Positions 7,798-17,662 are shown, counted from the first letter of the stretch. The stretch: DNA of 64,000 nucleotides from Jejuia sp. UBA6058 (GCA_002428965.1 DIYI01000011.1:1-64000), one strand, 5' to 3'. Notes: generated from the sequence alone by a model not told the origin. Made by a program: numbers and translations.

Positions 7798-7920
7798 ATT
7801 TCCTTGTAATTAAAATGTCTTATTTTTTGCGGATACGAAGTTATAGAATTTATTTGAAAAATACTATGCGTGCATAATAAATTTTTAAAAATTTATCTTA
7901 CTCAAATAAGCCTTAATTAC

Positions 7921-7928
7921 TATTTTTG
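7921..7928 (+). promoter_or_regulatory. -7 promoter element of pdhB
   Basis: TATTTTTG is a perfect TAnnTTTG element 23 bp before the ATG at 7952, implying a leader of only ~15 nt. No clear -33 TTG was found at the usual distance. Confidence 0.5.
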
Positions 7929-7951
7929 CGTCTCGATTTAAAAGCAGGTAA

Positions 7952-8929
7952 ATGAAGACAATTCAATTTAGAGAGGCGATTTGCGAAGCGATGAGCGAAG
8001 AAATGCGCAGAGACGAAAGCGTATATTTAATGGGTGAGGAAGTTGCGGAATATAATGGTGCTTACAAAGCATCAAAAGGAATGTTAGACGAATTTGGTGA
8101 TAAGCGCGTTATTGACACGCCTATTGCAGAACTTGGTTTTGCAGGCATTGCTGTTGGTTCTACCATGACAGGAAATCGCCCTATTGTTGAGTATATGACC
8201 TTTAACTTCTCTCTCGTTGGAATTGATCAGATTATAAACAACGCCGCAAAAATCAGACAAATGTCTGGAGGGCAATTCAAATGTCCCATTGTATTTCGCG
8301 GACCTACAGCTTCTGCGGGTCAGTTGGGAGCAACACATTCTCAGGCATTTGAGAACTGGTTTGCCAATACACCTGGTTTAAAAGTTGTAGTACCATCTAA
8401 TCCGTATGATGCTAAAGGCTTATTGAAAGCAGCTATTCGTGATGACGATCCGGTGATTTTCATGGAAAGTGAGCAAATGTATGGTGATAAGGGTGAAGTG
8501 CCAGAAGGAGAATACATTTTACCAATTGGTGTTGCGGATATTAAAAGAAAGGGGGATGATGTTACTATTGTTTCTTTCGGAAAAATTATAAAGGAGGCTT
8601 ATAAAGCTGCGGATGAGTTGGAAAAAGAAGGTATTTCTTGTGAAATCATAGATTTACGCACGGTACGACCTATGGATAGAAAAGCTATTGTAGAATCTGT
8701 AAAGAAAACAAACCGTTTAGTAGTTTTAGAAGAGGCATGGCCTTTTGGAAATGTCGCAACAGAAATTACCTATTTGGTACAAAGTGAAGCTTTTGATTAT
8801 TTAGATGCACCAGTTGTCAAAATAAATACTGCTGATACACCAGCGCCATATTCGCCTGTATTACTTAAAGAATGGTTACCGAACCATGAAGATGTAATTA
8901 AAGCGGTTAAAAAAGTACTTTACAAATAA
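7952..8929 (+). CDS. pdhB: pyruvate dehydrogenase E1 component subunit beta
   Basis: This is the beta subunit of the heterotetrameric E1 enzyme that decarboxylates pyruvate with thiamine diphosphate for acetyl-CoA synthesis. At 325 residues it has the standard length. It starts MKTIQFREAICEAMSEEM and shows MGEEVAEYNGAYK (~27-39), RGPTASAGQLGATHSQ and the C-terminal transketolase domain with IDLRTVRPMD. The alpha subunit, E2 and E3 are not in the window, so it is a detached beta gene, as is common in Flavobacteriaceae. It is divergent from etfB and ends at a strong terminator. A branched-chain 2-oxoacid dehydrogenase beta subunit is the main alternative, less likely given the sequence. Confidence 0.92.
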   Translation: MKTIQFREAICEAMSEEMRRDESVYLMGEEVAEYNGAYKASKGMLDEFGDKRVIDTPIAELGFAGIAVGSTMTGNRPIVEYMTFNFSLVGIDQIINNAAKIRQMSGGQFKCPIVFRGPTASAGQLGATHSQAFENWFANTPGLKVVVPSNPYDAKGLLKAAIRDDDPVIFMESEQMYGDKGEVPEGEYILPIGVADIKRKGDDVTIVSFGKIIKEAYKAADELEKEGISCEIIDLRTVRPMDRKAIVESVKKTNRLVVLEEAWPFGNVATEITYLVQSEAFDYLDAPVVKINTADTPAPYSPVLLKEWLPNHEDVIKAVKKVLYK

Positions 8930-8953
8930 AAAGATATTTTTTACGTTATATAG

Positions 8954-8987
8954 ACTTCATTAGCACCATTGTTGATGAAGTTTTTTT
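8954..8987 (+). terminator. terminator of pdhB
   Basis: ACTTCAT (8954-8960) pairs with ATGAAGT (8975-8981) and is followed by a run of T residues, 25 bp after the pdhB stop. Confidence 0.75.
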
Positions 8988-9046
8988 ATTAAAATTCAGT
9001 TTTGATAAGCCTTATATGGCGTAATCAAAAATGATTAATTGAAATA

Positions 9047-9070
9047 ATCCCGCAATGGCGGGATGTTTTT
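9047..9070 (+). terminator. second GC-rich hairpin with T-tract upstream of the DUF5686 gene
   Basis: ATCCCGC (9047-9053) pairs perfectly with GCGGGAT (9058-9064) around a four-base loop and is followed by GTTTTT. It looks like a rho-independent terminator reading rightward, but no gene lies between it and the pdhB terminator. It could be a backup terminator or a copy of the common CCCGC-type intergenic palindrome. Confidence 0.5.
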
Positions 9071-9153
9071 AGTATAAAATTTTAAATTTTGTTCCTAGAA
9101 ATGCAACCAACTAAATTTTTTTTGTGTCTATATAAAAAGAACGACGGTATTAT

Positions 9154-11661
9154 ATGAGGATAAAGTTATTTTTTGCCCTTTTTCTGCTAAACATCTTGGT
9201 TGCTTTTGCTCAAACTAAAGTTAGTGGGTATGTATTTGATGAAACTGATCAACCCATTTCTTTTGCCAATGTCATCTTTACAAATTCTTCAGAAGGAACG
9301 ATTACTGATGAAAATGGTAAATTTTATTTAGAGTCTGATGAATCATGGAACTCAATCACAGTTTCCTTTCTTGGTTATGAAACGCTGGCTTTCCCGCTTG
9401 CTAAAAAAGTGAATTATAATTTAAAACTCATATTAAAAGAGGAGGCAGCCCAATTAAATGAGGTGGTTATCGTATCAGGAAAACAACCTAAAAAAAATAA
9501 TCCAGCAATTGATATTCTTCGAAAAATCTGGAAAAATAAACGGAGTAATGGTCTAAAGCGCTTCAACCAGTATCAATACGATAAATACGAAAAGGTGGAG
9601 TTCGATATTAATACTATTGATAGTGCTTTAATAAAAAGTAAGCTGTTTCGTGGTATGGAATTCGTATTCAATCAAGTTGATACGTCAAGAGTTACCGGGA
9701 AGACCTATTTGCCAATGTTTATTAACGAAGCAGTTTCTACGGTTTATGGTGATAATGTTATTAATAAAGAAAAAGAAGATCTTCGTGGTAACAAAAATTC
9801 TGGCTTTAGTGATAATCAAGTAATTATTGATTTTGTAGATGATTTGTATTCCGATTTTAACGTTTACGATAATTTTTTAAAATTCTTCGATAAAAGCTTT
9901 GTGAGTCCGCTATCAAGAACAGGTATTGGAACGTATAATTACGTACTATCCGATAGTGCTTACATTGATAATAAATGGTGTTTCAATATTATATATTACC
10001 CGCGTCGTACAAATGAGTTAACCTTTAAAGGTGATTTTTGGGTAGCCGATACAACCTATGCTGTTAAGGAGATTAATATGCAAGCTTCTAAAAGTGCTAA
10101 TATCAACTGGGTGAAAGATATATATATTGAGCAAGAGTTTGAAGTGCTTAATGACTCACTATTCTTAGTAAAGCGTGATTATATGATGAGTGATTTTGCC
10201 TTTAATAAAAAGGAAAAGTCACGAGGTATTTACGGCAAGCGTACCACCCTTTACGATAACTATCAATTTGATGTTCTAAAGGATAAAAAATTCTACGATA
10301 AAGAGGTTTATAACTATGATAAGGATGTATACGATAGAGGTGATGACTTTTGGGAACAAAACCGATTGGAGGCTTTAAATAAAGACGAAAAGGGAGTTTA
10401 CAAAATGCTAGACACCCTTAAAACAGTTAAAAAATTCAAACGATTATACAACCTAGGAAGTATTCTGGCTTCGGGTTATATTGAATTTAATAGGTTGCCG
10501 CTAGACTACGGGCCTATTTTTTCAACCTTTGGGTTTAATGATGTAGAAGGTATGCGCTTGCGTACTGGTGGACGCACTTATTTTGGACGAAACGACCTTT
10601 GGCGATTAGAAGGGTTTTTGGCTTATGGCTTTAGGGACGATAAATTTAAATATGGTATTTCTGGAAAGTGGTTGCTAGATAAGAAAAGCCGCTTAATTAT
10701 TTCTGGTGGGAACCGACGTGATGTTGAGCAAATGGGGGCAAGTTTAACAAACTCTACTGATGTTTTAGGGCGTAGTTTAGCGTCTTCAGCTGTAGTAACT
10801 GCCGGTGCCAACGATAAGCTCACCACGATTAACTTGACGAGTTTCGCGGTTGAGGCAGAACCTTTCCGAAATTTGGTAATACGTTTAGGCGCCAACTATC
10901 GTACTTTAGAATCTGCTTCACCAACATTTAGTCTAGATTACAATTCACCAACTGGGGTTCAATCTGAAATTAAGCAATACGAAACTACCGTTTCAGCGGC
11001 ATTTTTTCCAGGACGAAAAATGACAGGTTTTGGCGTAGAACGTAAAATTGCGAATGACGATTTTGCGCGTTTATTTGCCCAAATAAGTCTAGGGGATCAA
11101 GGCATGTTTAATAGTGATTTTAACTATACTAAATTACAACTGTCTTATTTACAACCTTGGCAAGTGGGTGGTTTTGGGAGATTAAATACCTCTATTGAAA
11201 TTGGAAAAACCTTTGGTGAAGTGCCGCTAGGACTTTTAAATGTGATTCCTGGTAACCAAACATATTTCTCTATTTACAATACCTTTTCTCAATTGGATTT
11301 TTATGAGTTCGTGTCAGATCAATACGCTTCATTTCATTTTGAGCATAATTTTAATGGACGTTTATTTTCAAGAGTACCACTTTTAAAGAAGCTTAATCTG
11401 CGTGAAATTATAAGTGTACGTGGTGTTTTAGCCAGTATTTCAGATGAGAATATTGCACTTAATAATGTCCCTAGTAATCCTGCAAACTTACAATTGGTGG
11501 CGCCAAATAAAGAACCTTATTACGAATACAGTTTTGGTATTGGTAATATTTTTAAAGTCTTCAGAATTGATTTTAACTTCAGAGGAAATTACAAGGATGA
11601 TATGCTTTACCCTGATGCCAGAAAATTTGGTGTAACTGGAAGTTTTGGTTTCTATTTTTAG
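9154..11661 (+). CDS. DUF5686 outer-membrane protein with CarboxypepD_reg-like N-terminal domain
   Basis: An 835-residue secreted protein. A signal peptide (MRIKLFFALFLLNILVAFAQ) is followed by a carboxypeptidase-regulatory-like beta-sandwich (~22-105: VSGYVFDETDQPISFANV, then GKFYLESD). The rest is a long DUF5686 region rich in aromatic beta-strands, ending in a typical outer-membrane terminal strand (GVTGSFGFYF). The family is Bacteroidota-specific and assumed to form an outer-membrane barrel. Its function is unknown. It stands alone between the pdhB terminators and a GH3 gene. An envelope biogenesis or transport role is only a guess. Confidence 0.85.
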   Translation: MRIKLFFALFLLNILVAFAQTKVSGYVFDETDQPISFANVIFTNSSEGTITDENGKFYLESDESWNSITVSFLGYETLAFPLAKKVNYNLKLILKEEAAQLNEVVIVSGKQPKKNNPAIDILRKIWKNKRSNGLKRFNQYQYDKYEKVEFDINTIDSALIKSKLFRGMEFVFNQVDTSRVTGKTYLPMFINEAVSTVYGDNVINKEKEDLRGNKNSGFSDNQVIIDFVDDLYSDFNVYDNFLKFFDKSFVSPLSRTGIGTYNYVLSDSAYIDNKWCFNIIYYPRRTNELTFKGDFWVADTTYAVKEINMQASKSANINWVKDIYIEQEFEVLNDSLFLVKRDYMMSDFAFNKKEKSRGIYGKRTTLYDNYQFDVLKDKKFYDKEVYNYDKDVYDRGDDFWEQNRLEALNKDEKGVYKMLDTLKTVKKFKRLYNLGSILASGYIEFNRLPLDYGPIFSTFGFNDVEGMRLRTGGRTYFGRNDLWRLEGFLAYGFRDDKFKYGISGKWLLDKKSRLIISGGNRRDVEQMGASLTNSTDVLGRSLASSAVVTAGANDKLTTINLTSFAVEAEPFRNLVIRLGANYRTLESASPTFSLDYNSPTGVQSEIKQYETTVSAAFFPGRKMTGFGVERKIANDDFARLFAQISLGDQGMFNSDFNYTKLQLSYLQPWQVGGFGRLNTSIEIGKTFGEVPLGLLNVIPGNQTYFSIYNTFSQLDFYEFVSDQYASFHFEHNFNGRLFSRVPLLKKLNLREIISVRGVLASISDENIALNNVPSNPANLQLVAPNKEPYYEYSFGIGNIFKVFRIDFNFRGNYKDDMLYPDARKFGVTGSFGFYF

Positions 11662-11803
11662 ATTGTAACGAAACCTTGTGCTTGTTGCAGTTTAAAAGTT
11701 TCCTAACGAAAATATTTAGTAGAAAGTCTTGTTCTCGTGGTTGATTTTAGAGCGTTCTTTTAGGAAAGTTCATAATTTTAAATTCTTGTTTAAAATTATA
11801 GTC

Positions 11804-14410
11804 ATGACACGTAATGTTTCCCTTTCTTTAATTCTATTATTATTTGTTTTTACTTCTTTCCTTCAGGCTCAAACTTGGAGAGATCCGAATGCCAAAGTTG
11901 AAGACAGAGTAGAAGATTTATTGTCAAAAATGACTTTGGATGAAAAAATAAGCTACTGTGGTTCTGCTATAAAAGGAATTGAACGCTTAGGTATTCCAGA
12001 TTTTATGTGGTATGGAGAAGCGCTTCATGGTTTAAAAGGCTGGAATTGCACCCAATTTCCACAGAATAATGCCATGGGTTCTACTTGGAATCCAGATTTA
12101 ATGTTTGATGTGGCAACGGCTATTTCTAATGAAGCCAGAGCATTGAAAAATTCTGGACAAAAAGAAGTGATGATGTTTGCACCAACGGTTAATATGGCAC
12201 GCGACCCACGTTGGGGAAGAAATGAAGAATGTTACAGTGAAGATCCGCATTTAATGTCTGAAATGGCGCGTATGTACATTCGAGGGATGCAGGGTAACGA
12301 TCCAAAATATGTTAAGACAGTTACAACAGTAAAACATTACATAGCAAATAATATTGATACTCGAAGAGAATACAGTCATTCTTTGGTAAGACGCAAAGAT
12401 TTATACGAGTATTATTTTCCGGCTTATAAAACTTGTATTGTTGATGAGGAGGCTACAGGTATAATGACGGCACTTAATGGTTTAAATGGAGTACCATGTT
12501 CTGCAAATGAATGGTTGGTGAACGGTGTTTTAAGGGATGAATGGGGTTTTAAAGGCTATGTTATTGCAGATTGGGCCGCAATTCAAGGTGTTGAAAAACG
12601 TATGAGATTTGCACAAACACAAGAGGAAGCAGCGGCAATAGCGATAAAATCAGGTGTTGATCAAGAATGCTTTCGGCATAAAACTAGAGAAGCGCCTTTT
12701 GTACAAGCTTTAAAACCTGCTATAGATCAAGGGTTACTTACTGAAGATGAACTGGATGTTTCGGTTAGAAGATTACTAAGGTTACGATTTATGACTGGTG
12801 ATTTTGATGATCCTGCATTAATTCCTTATTCAAATATTCCAAGTAGTGTTTTAGAATGTGAGGCGCATAAACAATTGGCACTTAAAGCTGCAGAACAATC
12901 TATTGTTTTACTTAAAAATGAAAATAATATTCTGCCTCTAAAAAAGGATGATAGTAAGTTGGCAGTAATCGGTCCTTTTGCAAACCGCTGTTGGTTAGGG
13001 ATTTACTCAGGAAATCCAAAAAGTAAAGTATCTCCGCTAGAAGGCATTAAAAATTATGCAAAAGGTAAAGTGAGTTTTGCTGAAGGGTGTTCGGTAACTG
13101 GTGATGCAGAAGATGAAGAAAAAATTAAAGAGGCTGTTGATTTAGCCAAAATATCAGATTACGTAGTAATGGTTGTTGGTAATGACGAATCTACAGCTAC
13201 GGAGACCAAAGACCGTATGTCTTTAAGTTTGCCTGGGAAACAACACAAATTAATAAAAGCTGTACAGGCAGTGAACAAAAATGTAATTCTAGTTATTATT
13301 CCTAGTGGTTCTACATCTATTGGTTGGGAGCAGGAACATTTGCCTGGAATTATTTGTGCTTGGGCTAACGGACAGGAGCAAGGTGCAGCTCTAGCGAAAG
13401 TATTATATGGAGAAGTGAATCCTGGCGGAAAATTAAATACCACTTGGGTGAAGTCTGAAGAGGATTTACCGCATATGACGGACTATAACATTGCAACTTG
13501 GAAAGACAATTACGGACCTGAAGTGTCACGAACCTACATGTATTCTAAGGTAGAGCCATTGTATCCATTTGGCTTTGGATTAAGCTATACTAATTTTGAA
13601 ATATCGGGCCTAAAGTTGAGCAAAAAGCGATTAAAAGAAATGAAAGATGTGGTTGTTGAGGTCGAGGTTTCAAATACGGGAGCTATGGATGGCGATGAAA
13701 TTGTACAAGTATATGTTCGCGATGTAGAATCTGATGAAATCGTTGCAATGAAAGCGCTTAAAGGGTTTAAGCGTGTTAATGTTACAGCTGGAGATAGTAA
13801 AACAATCGCGATAAAATTACCTTACGAAGCTTTCTCGCATTACAATGTAAATACAAAACAATTTGAAGTTGCTGAAGGTGATTTTGAAATTATGGTTGGT
13901 CAGTCTAGTGATAAGATTGTAGCAACCAAAACCATAAATGTTGAAGGCGGTATAATTCCAAATATTAAGGTTGGTGAAAAGAGCGGTTATTTTGATGCAG
14001 ATGATGCAAATCGCAAAAAATCTTGGGATTATTTATATGAAGATGGTGCTTTTGGTAAATCAAAAACAGATGATAAAGGTGACGATTCTGAAACATGGAT
14101 AGAATATGAAATCACCTTTATAGATCCAGGAATTTATGTGAATACCTGGGATGCAGAATTAGTTTTTAAATCAACATCTAAAGAAGCGATTATTGAAGCC
14201 TCTATGCAGGGAATAAAAATCAATACTTACGATGTGGCTTGGAAAAAATCACAAGCCATTAAAATTCCTATTCCACCAGAATATGGAAAACCAGTAAGAC
14301 TGCGCATTAAAACACTAAATGGAGAAGTGGAGCATGAATCTATTAAGATTATACCTCCTGGAGATGTAAAAGCTTTTGTGATTTCTAAGATTATTGAAGG
14401 GTCAGAATAA
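11804..14410 (+). CDS. GH3 family glycoside hydrolase (beta-glucosidase/beta-xylosidase type)
   Basis: This secreted or periplasmic exo-glycosidase has a signal peptide (MTRNVSLSLILLLFVF to QAQ), chosen as the start because the reading frame upstream (to 11729) adds non-signal residues from a TTG. The 868-residue protein shows the GH3 N-terminal barrel with RDPRWGRNEECYSEDP (~133-148), KHYIAN (177-182) and the nucleophile Asp256 in VIADWAAI. A GH3 C-terminal domain and an FnIII-like domain (~600-710) follow. A further C-terminal beta-rich module (~735-868) may bind carbohydrate. The sequence resembles xylosidase/glucosidase members. The substrate cannot be read from sequence. No SusC/D pair is nearby. 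Confidence 0.92.
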   Translation: MTRNVSLSLILLLFVFTSFLQAQTWRDPNAKVEDRVEDLLSKMTLDEKISYCGSAIKGIERLGIPDFMWYGEALHGLKGWNCTQFPQNNAMGSTWNPDLMFDVATAISNEARALKNSGQKEVMMFAPTVNMARDPRWGRNEECYSEDPHLMSEMARMYIRGMQGNDPKYVKTVTTVKHYIANNIDTRREYSHSLVRRKDLYEYYFPAYKTCIVDEEATGIMTALNGLNGVPCSANEWLVNGVLRDEWGFKGYVIADWAAIQGVEKRMRFAQTQEEAAAIAIKSGVDQECFRHKTREAPFVQALKPAIDQGLLTEDELDVSVRRLLRLRFMTGDFDDPALIPYSNIPSSVLECEAHKQLALKAAEQSIVLLKNENNILPLKKDDSKLAVIGPFANRCWLGIYSGNPKSKVSPLEGIKNYAKGKVSFAEGCSVTGDAEDEEKIKEAVDLAKISDYVVMVVGNDESTATETKDRMSLSLPGKQHKLIKAVQAVNKNVILVIIPSGSTSIGWEQEHLPGIICAWANGQEQGAALAKVLYGEVNPGGKLNTTWVKSEEDLPHMTDYNIATWKDNYGPEVSRTYMYSKVEPLYPFGFGLSYTNFEISGLKLSKKRLKEMKDVVVEVEVSNTGAMDGDEIVQVYVRDVESDEIVAMKALKGFKRVNVTAGDSKTIAIKLPYEAFSHYNVNTKQFEVAEGDFEIMVGQSSDKIVATKTINVEGGIIPNIKVGEKSGYFDADDANRKKSWDYLYEDGAFGKSKTDDKGDDSETWIEYEITFIDPGIYVNTWDAELVFKSTSKEAIIEASMQGIKINTYDVAWKKSQAIKIPIPPEYGKPVRLRIKTLNGEVEHESIKIIPPGDVKAFVISKIIEGSE

Positions 14411-14456
14411 TATAATCAACTTTCCATTAACTGAATGATTTTGAACTAGAATTTTA

Positions 14457-15026
14457 TTATAATTCTCCAGGATAGTCCTTCATTCTGAAAACCTCTTGTT
14501 CACTTTTAGATAAAATAAAGTAATCGTTTTCTCCATATTTATGATTTCCATAAATTATACTAAAGCTTGTGGCGGAAGATATATTTTTTAAGTTAGAGCC
14601 AAAATTTATATGTTTTTCCATTTTAAAACATTTTTCAATTTGATCTTCTAAATGTCTGTATTTGGATTCATTTTCTAAAAAGCTAACTTTTATTTTTTTA
14701 TAAAGTTTGAAATAGTCGTTCACTCTAAATTTTAACCAACCTTCTACTTTAGGAGAATATATATGGCTTGGTTTCTCAAGATATCTTAGATTGATATAAA
14801 AAATACTCCCAGGCTTAATTTTTTTAGTGTCAATCTTGAATATAACAAAAGATAATAAAGGTGGAGAATTGTATCTGCCTTTTTCGCCTAAACGTAATGT
14901 TTCCTTAAAACTAAAAATATGCTGTTTTGTTTGAGAATTGTATATAGACGAAGAGAATGCCCAATTGGCAAAAGCAATTGAAGAAAGGATAAGTGTGTTT
15001 TTATGTAAAAAGTCTTTTCTTGTCAT
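14457..15026 (-). CDS. secreted protein of unknown function
   Basis: About 189 residues from the ATG at 15026. A TTG at 15047, overlapping the TGA of the upstream gene, would add seven residues. I prefer the ATG because it gives a twin-basic N terminus, TRKDFLHKNTLILSSIAF, reminiscent of a Tat/Sec signal, followed by a processing-like SSS. The mature part is rich in Lys, Tyr and Phe and matches no family I know. It is translationally coupled or nearly so to the upstream repeat protein (15044-16063), so the two probably act together. The role is unknown. Confidence 0.6.
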   Translation of the reverse strand: MTRKDFLHKNTLILSSIAFANWAFSSSIYNSQTKQHIFSFKETLRLGEKGRYNSPPLLSFVIFKIDTKKIKPGSIFYINLRYLEKPSHIYSPKVEGWLKFRVNDYFKLYKKIKVSFLENESKYRHLEDQIEKCFKMEKHINFGSNLKNISSATSFSIIYGNHKYGENDYFILSKSEQEVFRMKDYPGEL

Positions 15027-15043
15027 TTCATAAAATACTTTAC

Positions 15044-16063
15044 TCAATTTAATAAATAAGTAAAACTGTTCAATTTTTGATCAGAAACCCTAAAGCCAGC
15101 GATAAACCCACTGCTGTATTTTGCGGTGATTTGTCCGTTTGATTCGTGTTTCTGTTCAGGTTCACCTAATAAGGTGTTTATAGATGAAAGTGTATCTGTA
15201 AAAGAAATTCCTTTTACTAGGTTCCCACTATAAGATTCATAATACTCCATTTTATCAAAACAAGTTAAAAATTGTGCTTTTTTTGTTGAACCATTAACCA
15301 TGTACATAAAACCATAACTTGGGTAATGAAAAACTTGTGAACTGGATGAGGGATCTTTTTCAATTAATTGCGGATTTCCCAACTCATATTCTATATCCGT
15401 AATTCTTTTTCCAACTAGATTCTTTAACCTTTCAAAGGTGTAGAAATTGTCGGTCATTATTTTTAAAATGTTCGTTTTTCTAAATATTTTAGGATAAATA
15501 TCCAGTCGAACAAGTCTATTACCAAAGGATACACTGCCGTTACTGTATATGAGCTTACGACAATGAAATTTCATCCCTATTTTTTCATATATCATGTCAA
15601 CCCCTCCAGATTTAATGTTAATCTCCTTTTTATCTGGTTTCCCAAGTAACTCTTCAATAGATTCATCATCAGAAATAAAGAATACTAAATTTGAAAACAA
15701 GGAATCGTTTTTGTTATCGTTAACAGAAGCAGCGTTAGATATGCTCCAGTGAATAGCATTCTTGTTCTTGTCAAAGTAAATTTTTATGCCCTTTTCCCAT
15801 TCATAGATATAAGCAATTTCGACTCCAAGAGATACTAATTCTTTATGTTTTTCTAACAAAAATTCTGTATTGCCTGATGTATTAAGAATCGTTTTCCAAT
15901 CTCGCGCTTGTTTCGGTTCTCCAAGAGTTTGAATAATGGATTGTGCATCGTTATCCTTAAAGCTAATGTATTGGAAAAAGTCTGATGGTTTTAATATGGA
16001 TGATTGTGCAATACAGAATGAAGATAATGTAACCAGAATTACAAGGAAAGTCAGTTTTTTCAT
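15044..16063 (-). CDS. secreted protein with four LGxP (BamE/SmpA-like) repeats
   Basis: 339 residues with a clear signal peptide (MKKLTFLVILVTLSSFCIAQ). The motif LG(E/K/N)P appears four times: residues 47-50, 140-143, 228-231 and 299-302. Each is preceded by a short helix-like segment (for example SIIQT, SIEEL, SINTL) and followed by beta-rich sequence. The I-x-x-x-LGxP pattern is the hallmark of the small BamE/SmpA/OmlA-type fold, so the protein may be a tandem array of such units about 70-93 residues apart. No family assignment was otherwise possible. It is first in a two-gene unit with 14457-15026. The function is unknown, with an envelope location likely. Confidence 0.6.
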   Translation of the reverse strand: MKKLTFLVILVTLSSFCIAQSSILKPSDFFQYISFKDNDAQSIIQTLGEPKQARDWKTILNTSGNTEFLLEKHKELVSLGVEIAYIYEWEKGIKIYFDKNKNAIHWSISNAASVNDNKNDSLFSNLVFFISDDESIEELLGKPDKKEINIKSGGVDMIYEKIGMKFHCRKLIYSNGSVSFGNRLVRLDIYPKIFRKTNILKIMTDNFYTFERLKNLVGKRITDIEYELGNPQLIEKDPSSSSQVFHYPSYGFMYMVNGSTKKAQFLTCFDKMEYYESYSGNLVKGISFTDTLSSINTLLGEPEQKHESNGQITAKYSSGFIAGFRVSDQKLNSFTYLLN

Positions 16064-16297
16064 GGTTTTAGAGTTTAGATTGTATGGAGTTGATGTCTAA
16101 TAAAATTTATTAAATATAAAAAATCCTTTTGAATATTTTTTGGAAACTGGATCGTAAAGTGCTTTTATTTAATGATTTACGAATATATTATAGGTGTCTG
16201 GATTTGAATTTACGATGGTGAGTTTTAAATACAAATCATTAAATATATTTATTGTTTATATAAAAAATATAAATAAAAATATATTAAAATTAGGTTG

Positions 16298-16441
16298 TAT
16301 CTTTGGGTTAACCTAAGGGAATGAAGTTTATAATATGTAATTTTATTTCATGTAAGGTTTAGTTAATTTGAGTTTGGTTAATAGCGCGGTTTGGGTGAAA
16401 CCGTGGAAAAAAATCCATGTAGTAGGAGCATGGATTTTTTT
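16298..16441 (+). ncRNA. candidate small RNA in the 376-bp gap between two minus-strand genes
   Basis: A perfect TAnnTTTG element (TATCTTTG, 16298-16305) is followed by about 130 nt without a sensible ORF but with three ordered hairpins. They are AACCT/AGGTT with ATGAA/TTCAT (16310-16359), CGGTTT/AAACCG (16387-16403), and AAATCCATG/CATGGATTT (16411-16437) ending in a T-tract. This promoter, folded body and terminator layout reads as a ~130-nt sRNA on the plus strand, opposite to both flanking genes. The last hairpin also works as the minus-strand terminator of the cytochrome c peroxidase gene. No -33 element is obvious. I cannot assign it to a known RNA family. The rest of the gap (16064-16297) is AT-rich and featureless. 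Confidence 0.4.
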
Positions 16442-17621
16442 ATGGGTTAATATCTCCTCCTACAGGTAATCCGCTTGGAACTTCTTCAGGAATGGATCTG
16501 TCAAAATCATCGTCGTTCAAAGTATTTAAAAAAGAAATAATTGGTTTCATTTCTTTTACACTAAGCTTCAGGTTTTGTGCCAATGAATCTATCTTAAGAA
16601 TAGGTATGCTAGGATTCCTAGTTTTCTTAAAAGTTAAGTCTTCATAAAACTCCAAAACTTTTTCCAGTGTTGGTAATGTGCCGTTATGCATATAAGGCGC
16701 GGTAAATCGCAAATTTCTTAAAGTAGGTGTTCTAAAGCTAAATTGCTTATCAAACCCATCGTCAATAGAATCTAATTTCTCATTCTCAGGAACACTTAAA
16801 ACATGCATCTCGTAATCCGAAAACATCGGTCCGTTATGGCAATTAATACAACCTACACTTTTAAAAAGATTGAATCCCTTTTTTTCTGCTAGAGAAATGG
16901 CTGAAGAATCTCCTCGCATATATTTATCAAAATTTGAGTTGTTCGAAATCAAAGTGCGCTCAAAAGCAGCAAGAGATTTTCCAATATTTTCAACAGTAAT
17001 TGATTCTTTTTCATCAAAAGCATCCTGAAATAAGCTTCTGTATTTTGGAATTGATTTGAGTCTATCAACAACTATTTCTAAAATTTTGACATCGCTGAAA
17101 TTAGTACCACGCATTTCCTCTAATGCCTTTATGGGTTCGATGGCTTGAGTTTCTAAACTTCTTACTCGCGAGTCCCAAAACATTGGGGCTTCTTCTGGTT
17201 TGTACCCATTTGAGGTGATTAAACCATTAAAAGCTGAATTAAGTATGGTGTGGGCGTTACGTTTTACGAAAGGTATTTTATTCGGAGTATTAAACTTTCT
17301 TTTAGAGCCAAACCCTGTGCCATTAACACCAATGGAAATATCTCTAAATTCGGCATAGCCATTTGTGGGGTGATGACAGGTTGCACATGCTACGTCTTTA
17401 TCTCCTGATAGAATAGGATCAAAAAAAAGTAGTCTTCCTAGTTGAATTTTATCAGGGTTTGGAAGATTATTATTGGGATGTTTGGCGGCTAAGGGAAGCG
17501 CATCTAATAGATGCTTTGTAGGTTGTTGACCTTCGAAAGACTTGTAGCTTGCACTTTTTTTACAAGAAGTAATTAACAGAAAAAAGACTCCAATAAGTTT
17601 AGTGATACTCTTAAAACACAT
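16440..17621 (-). CDS. di-haem cytochrome c peroxidase lipoprotein (CcpA/MauG family)
   Basis: It reduces hydrogen peroxide using electrons from c-type cytochromes, or acts as a MauG-like oxidase. The 393-residue protein has a lipoprotein signal (LLITSC, Cys20) and two haem-binding motifs, CATCH (79-83) and CINCH (258-262). Other family segments are present: GRLLFFDPILSGDKDVAC, AFERTL, and FRTPTLRNLRFTAPYMHNG near residue 305. A lipid anchor suggests attachment to the inner or outer membrane facing the periplasm. It is a single gene, followed by a bidirectional terminator and preceded by the M1 peptidase gene on the same strand. Confidence 0.92.
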   Translation of the reverse strand: MCFKSITKLIGVFFLLITSCKKSASYKSFEGQQPTKHLLDALPLAAKHPNNNLPNPDKIQLGRLLFFDPILSGDKDVACATCHHPTNGYAEFRDISIGVNGTGFGSKRKFNTPNKIPFVKRNAHTILNSAFNGLITSNGYKPEEAPMFWDSRVRSLETQAIEPIKALEEMRGTNFSDVKILEIVVDRLKSIPKYRSLFQDAFDEKESITVENIGKSLAAFERTLISNNSNFDKYMRGDSSAISLAEKKGFNLFKSVGCINCHNGPMFSDYEMHVLSVPENEKLDSIDDGFDKQFSFRTPTLRNLRFTAPYMHNGTLPTLEKVLEFYEDLTFKKTRNPSIPILKIDSLAQNLKLSVKEMKPIISFLNTLNDDDFDRSIPEEVPSGLPVGGDINP

Positions 17622-17662
17622 TAAAATTAACGCTTATTGGAGTCAATATTACTGAAAATAAG

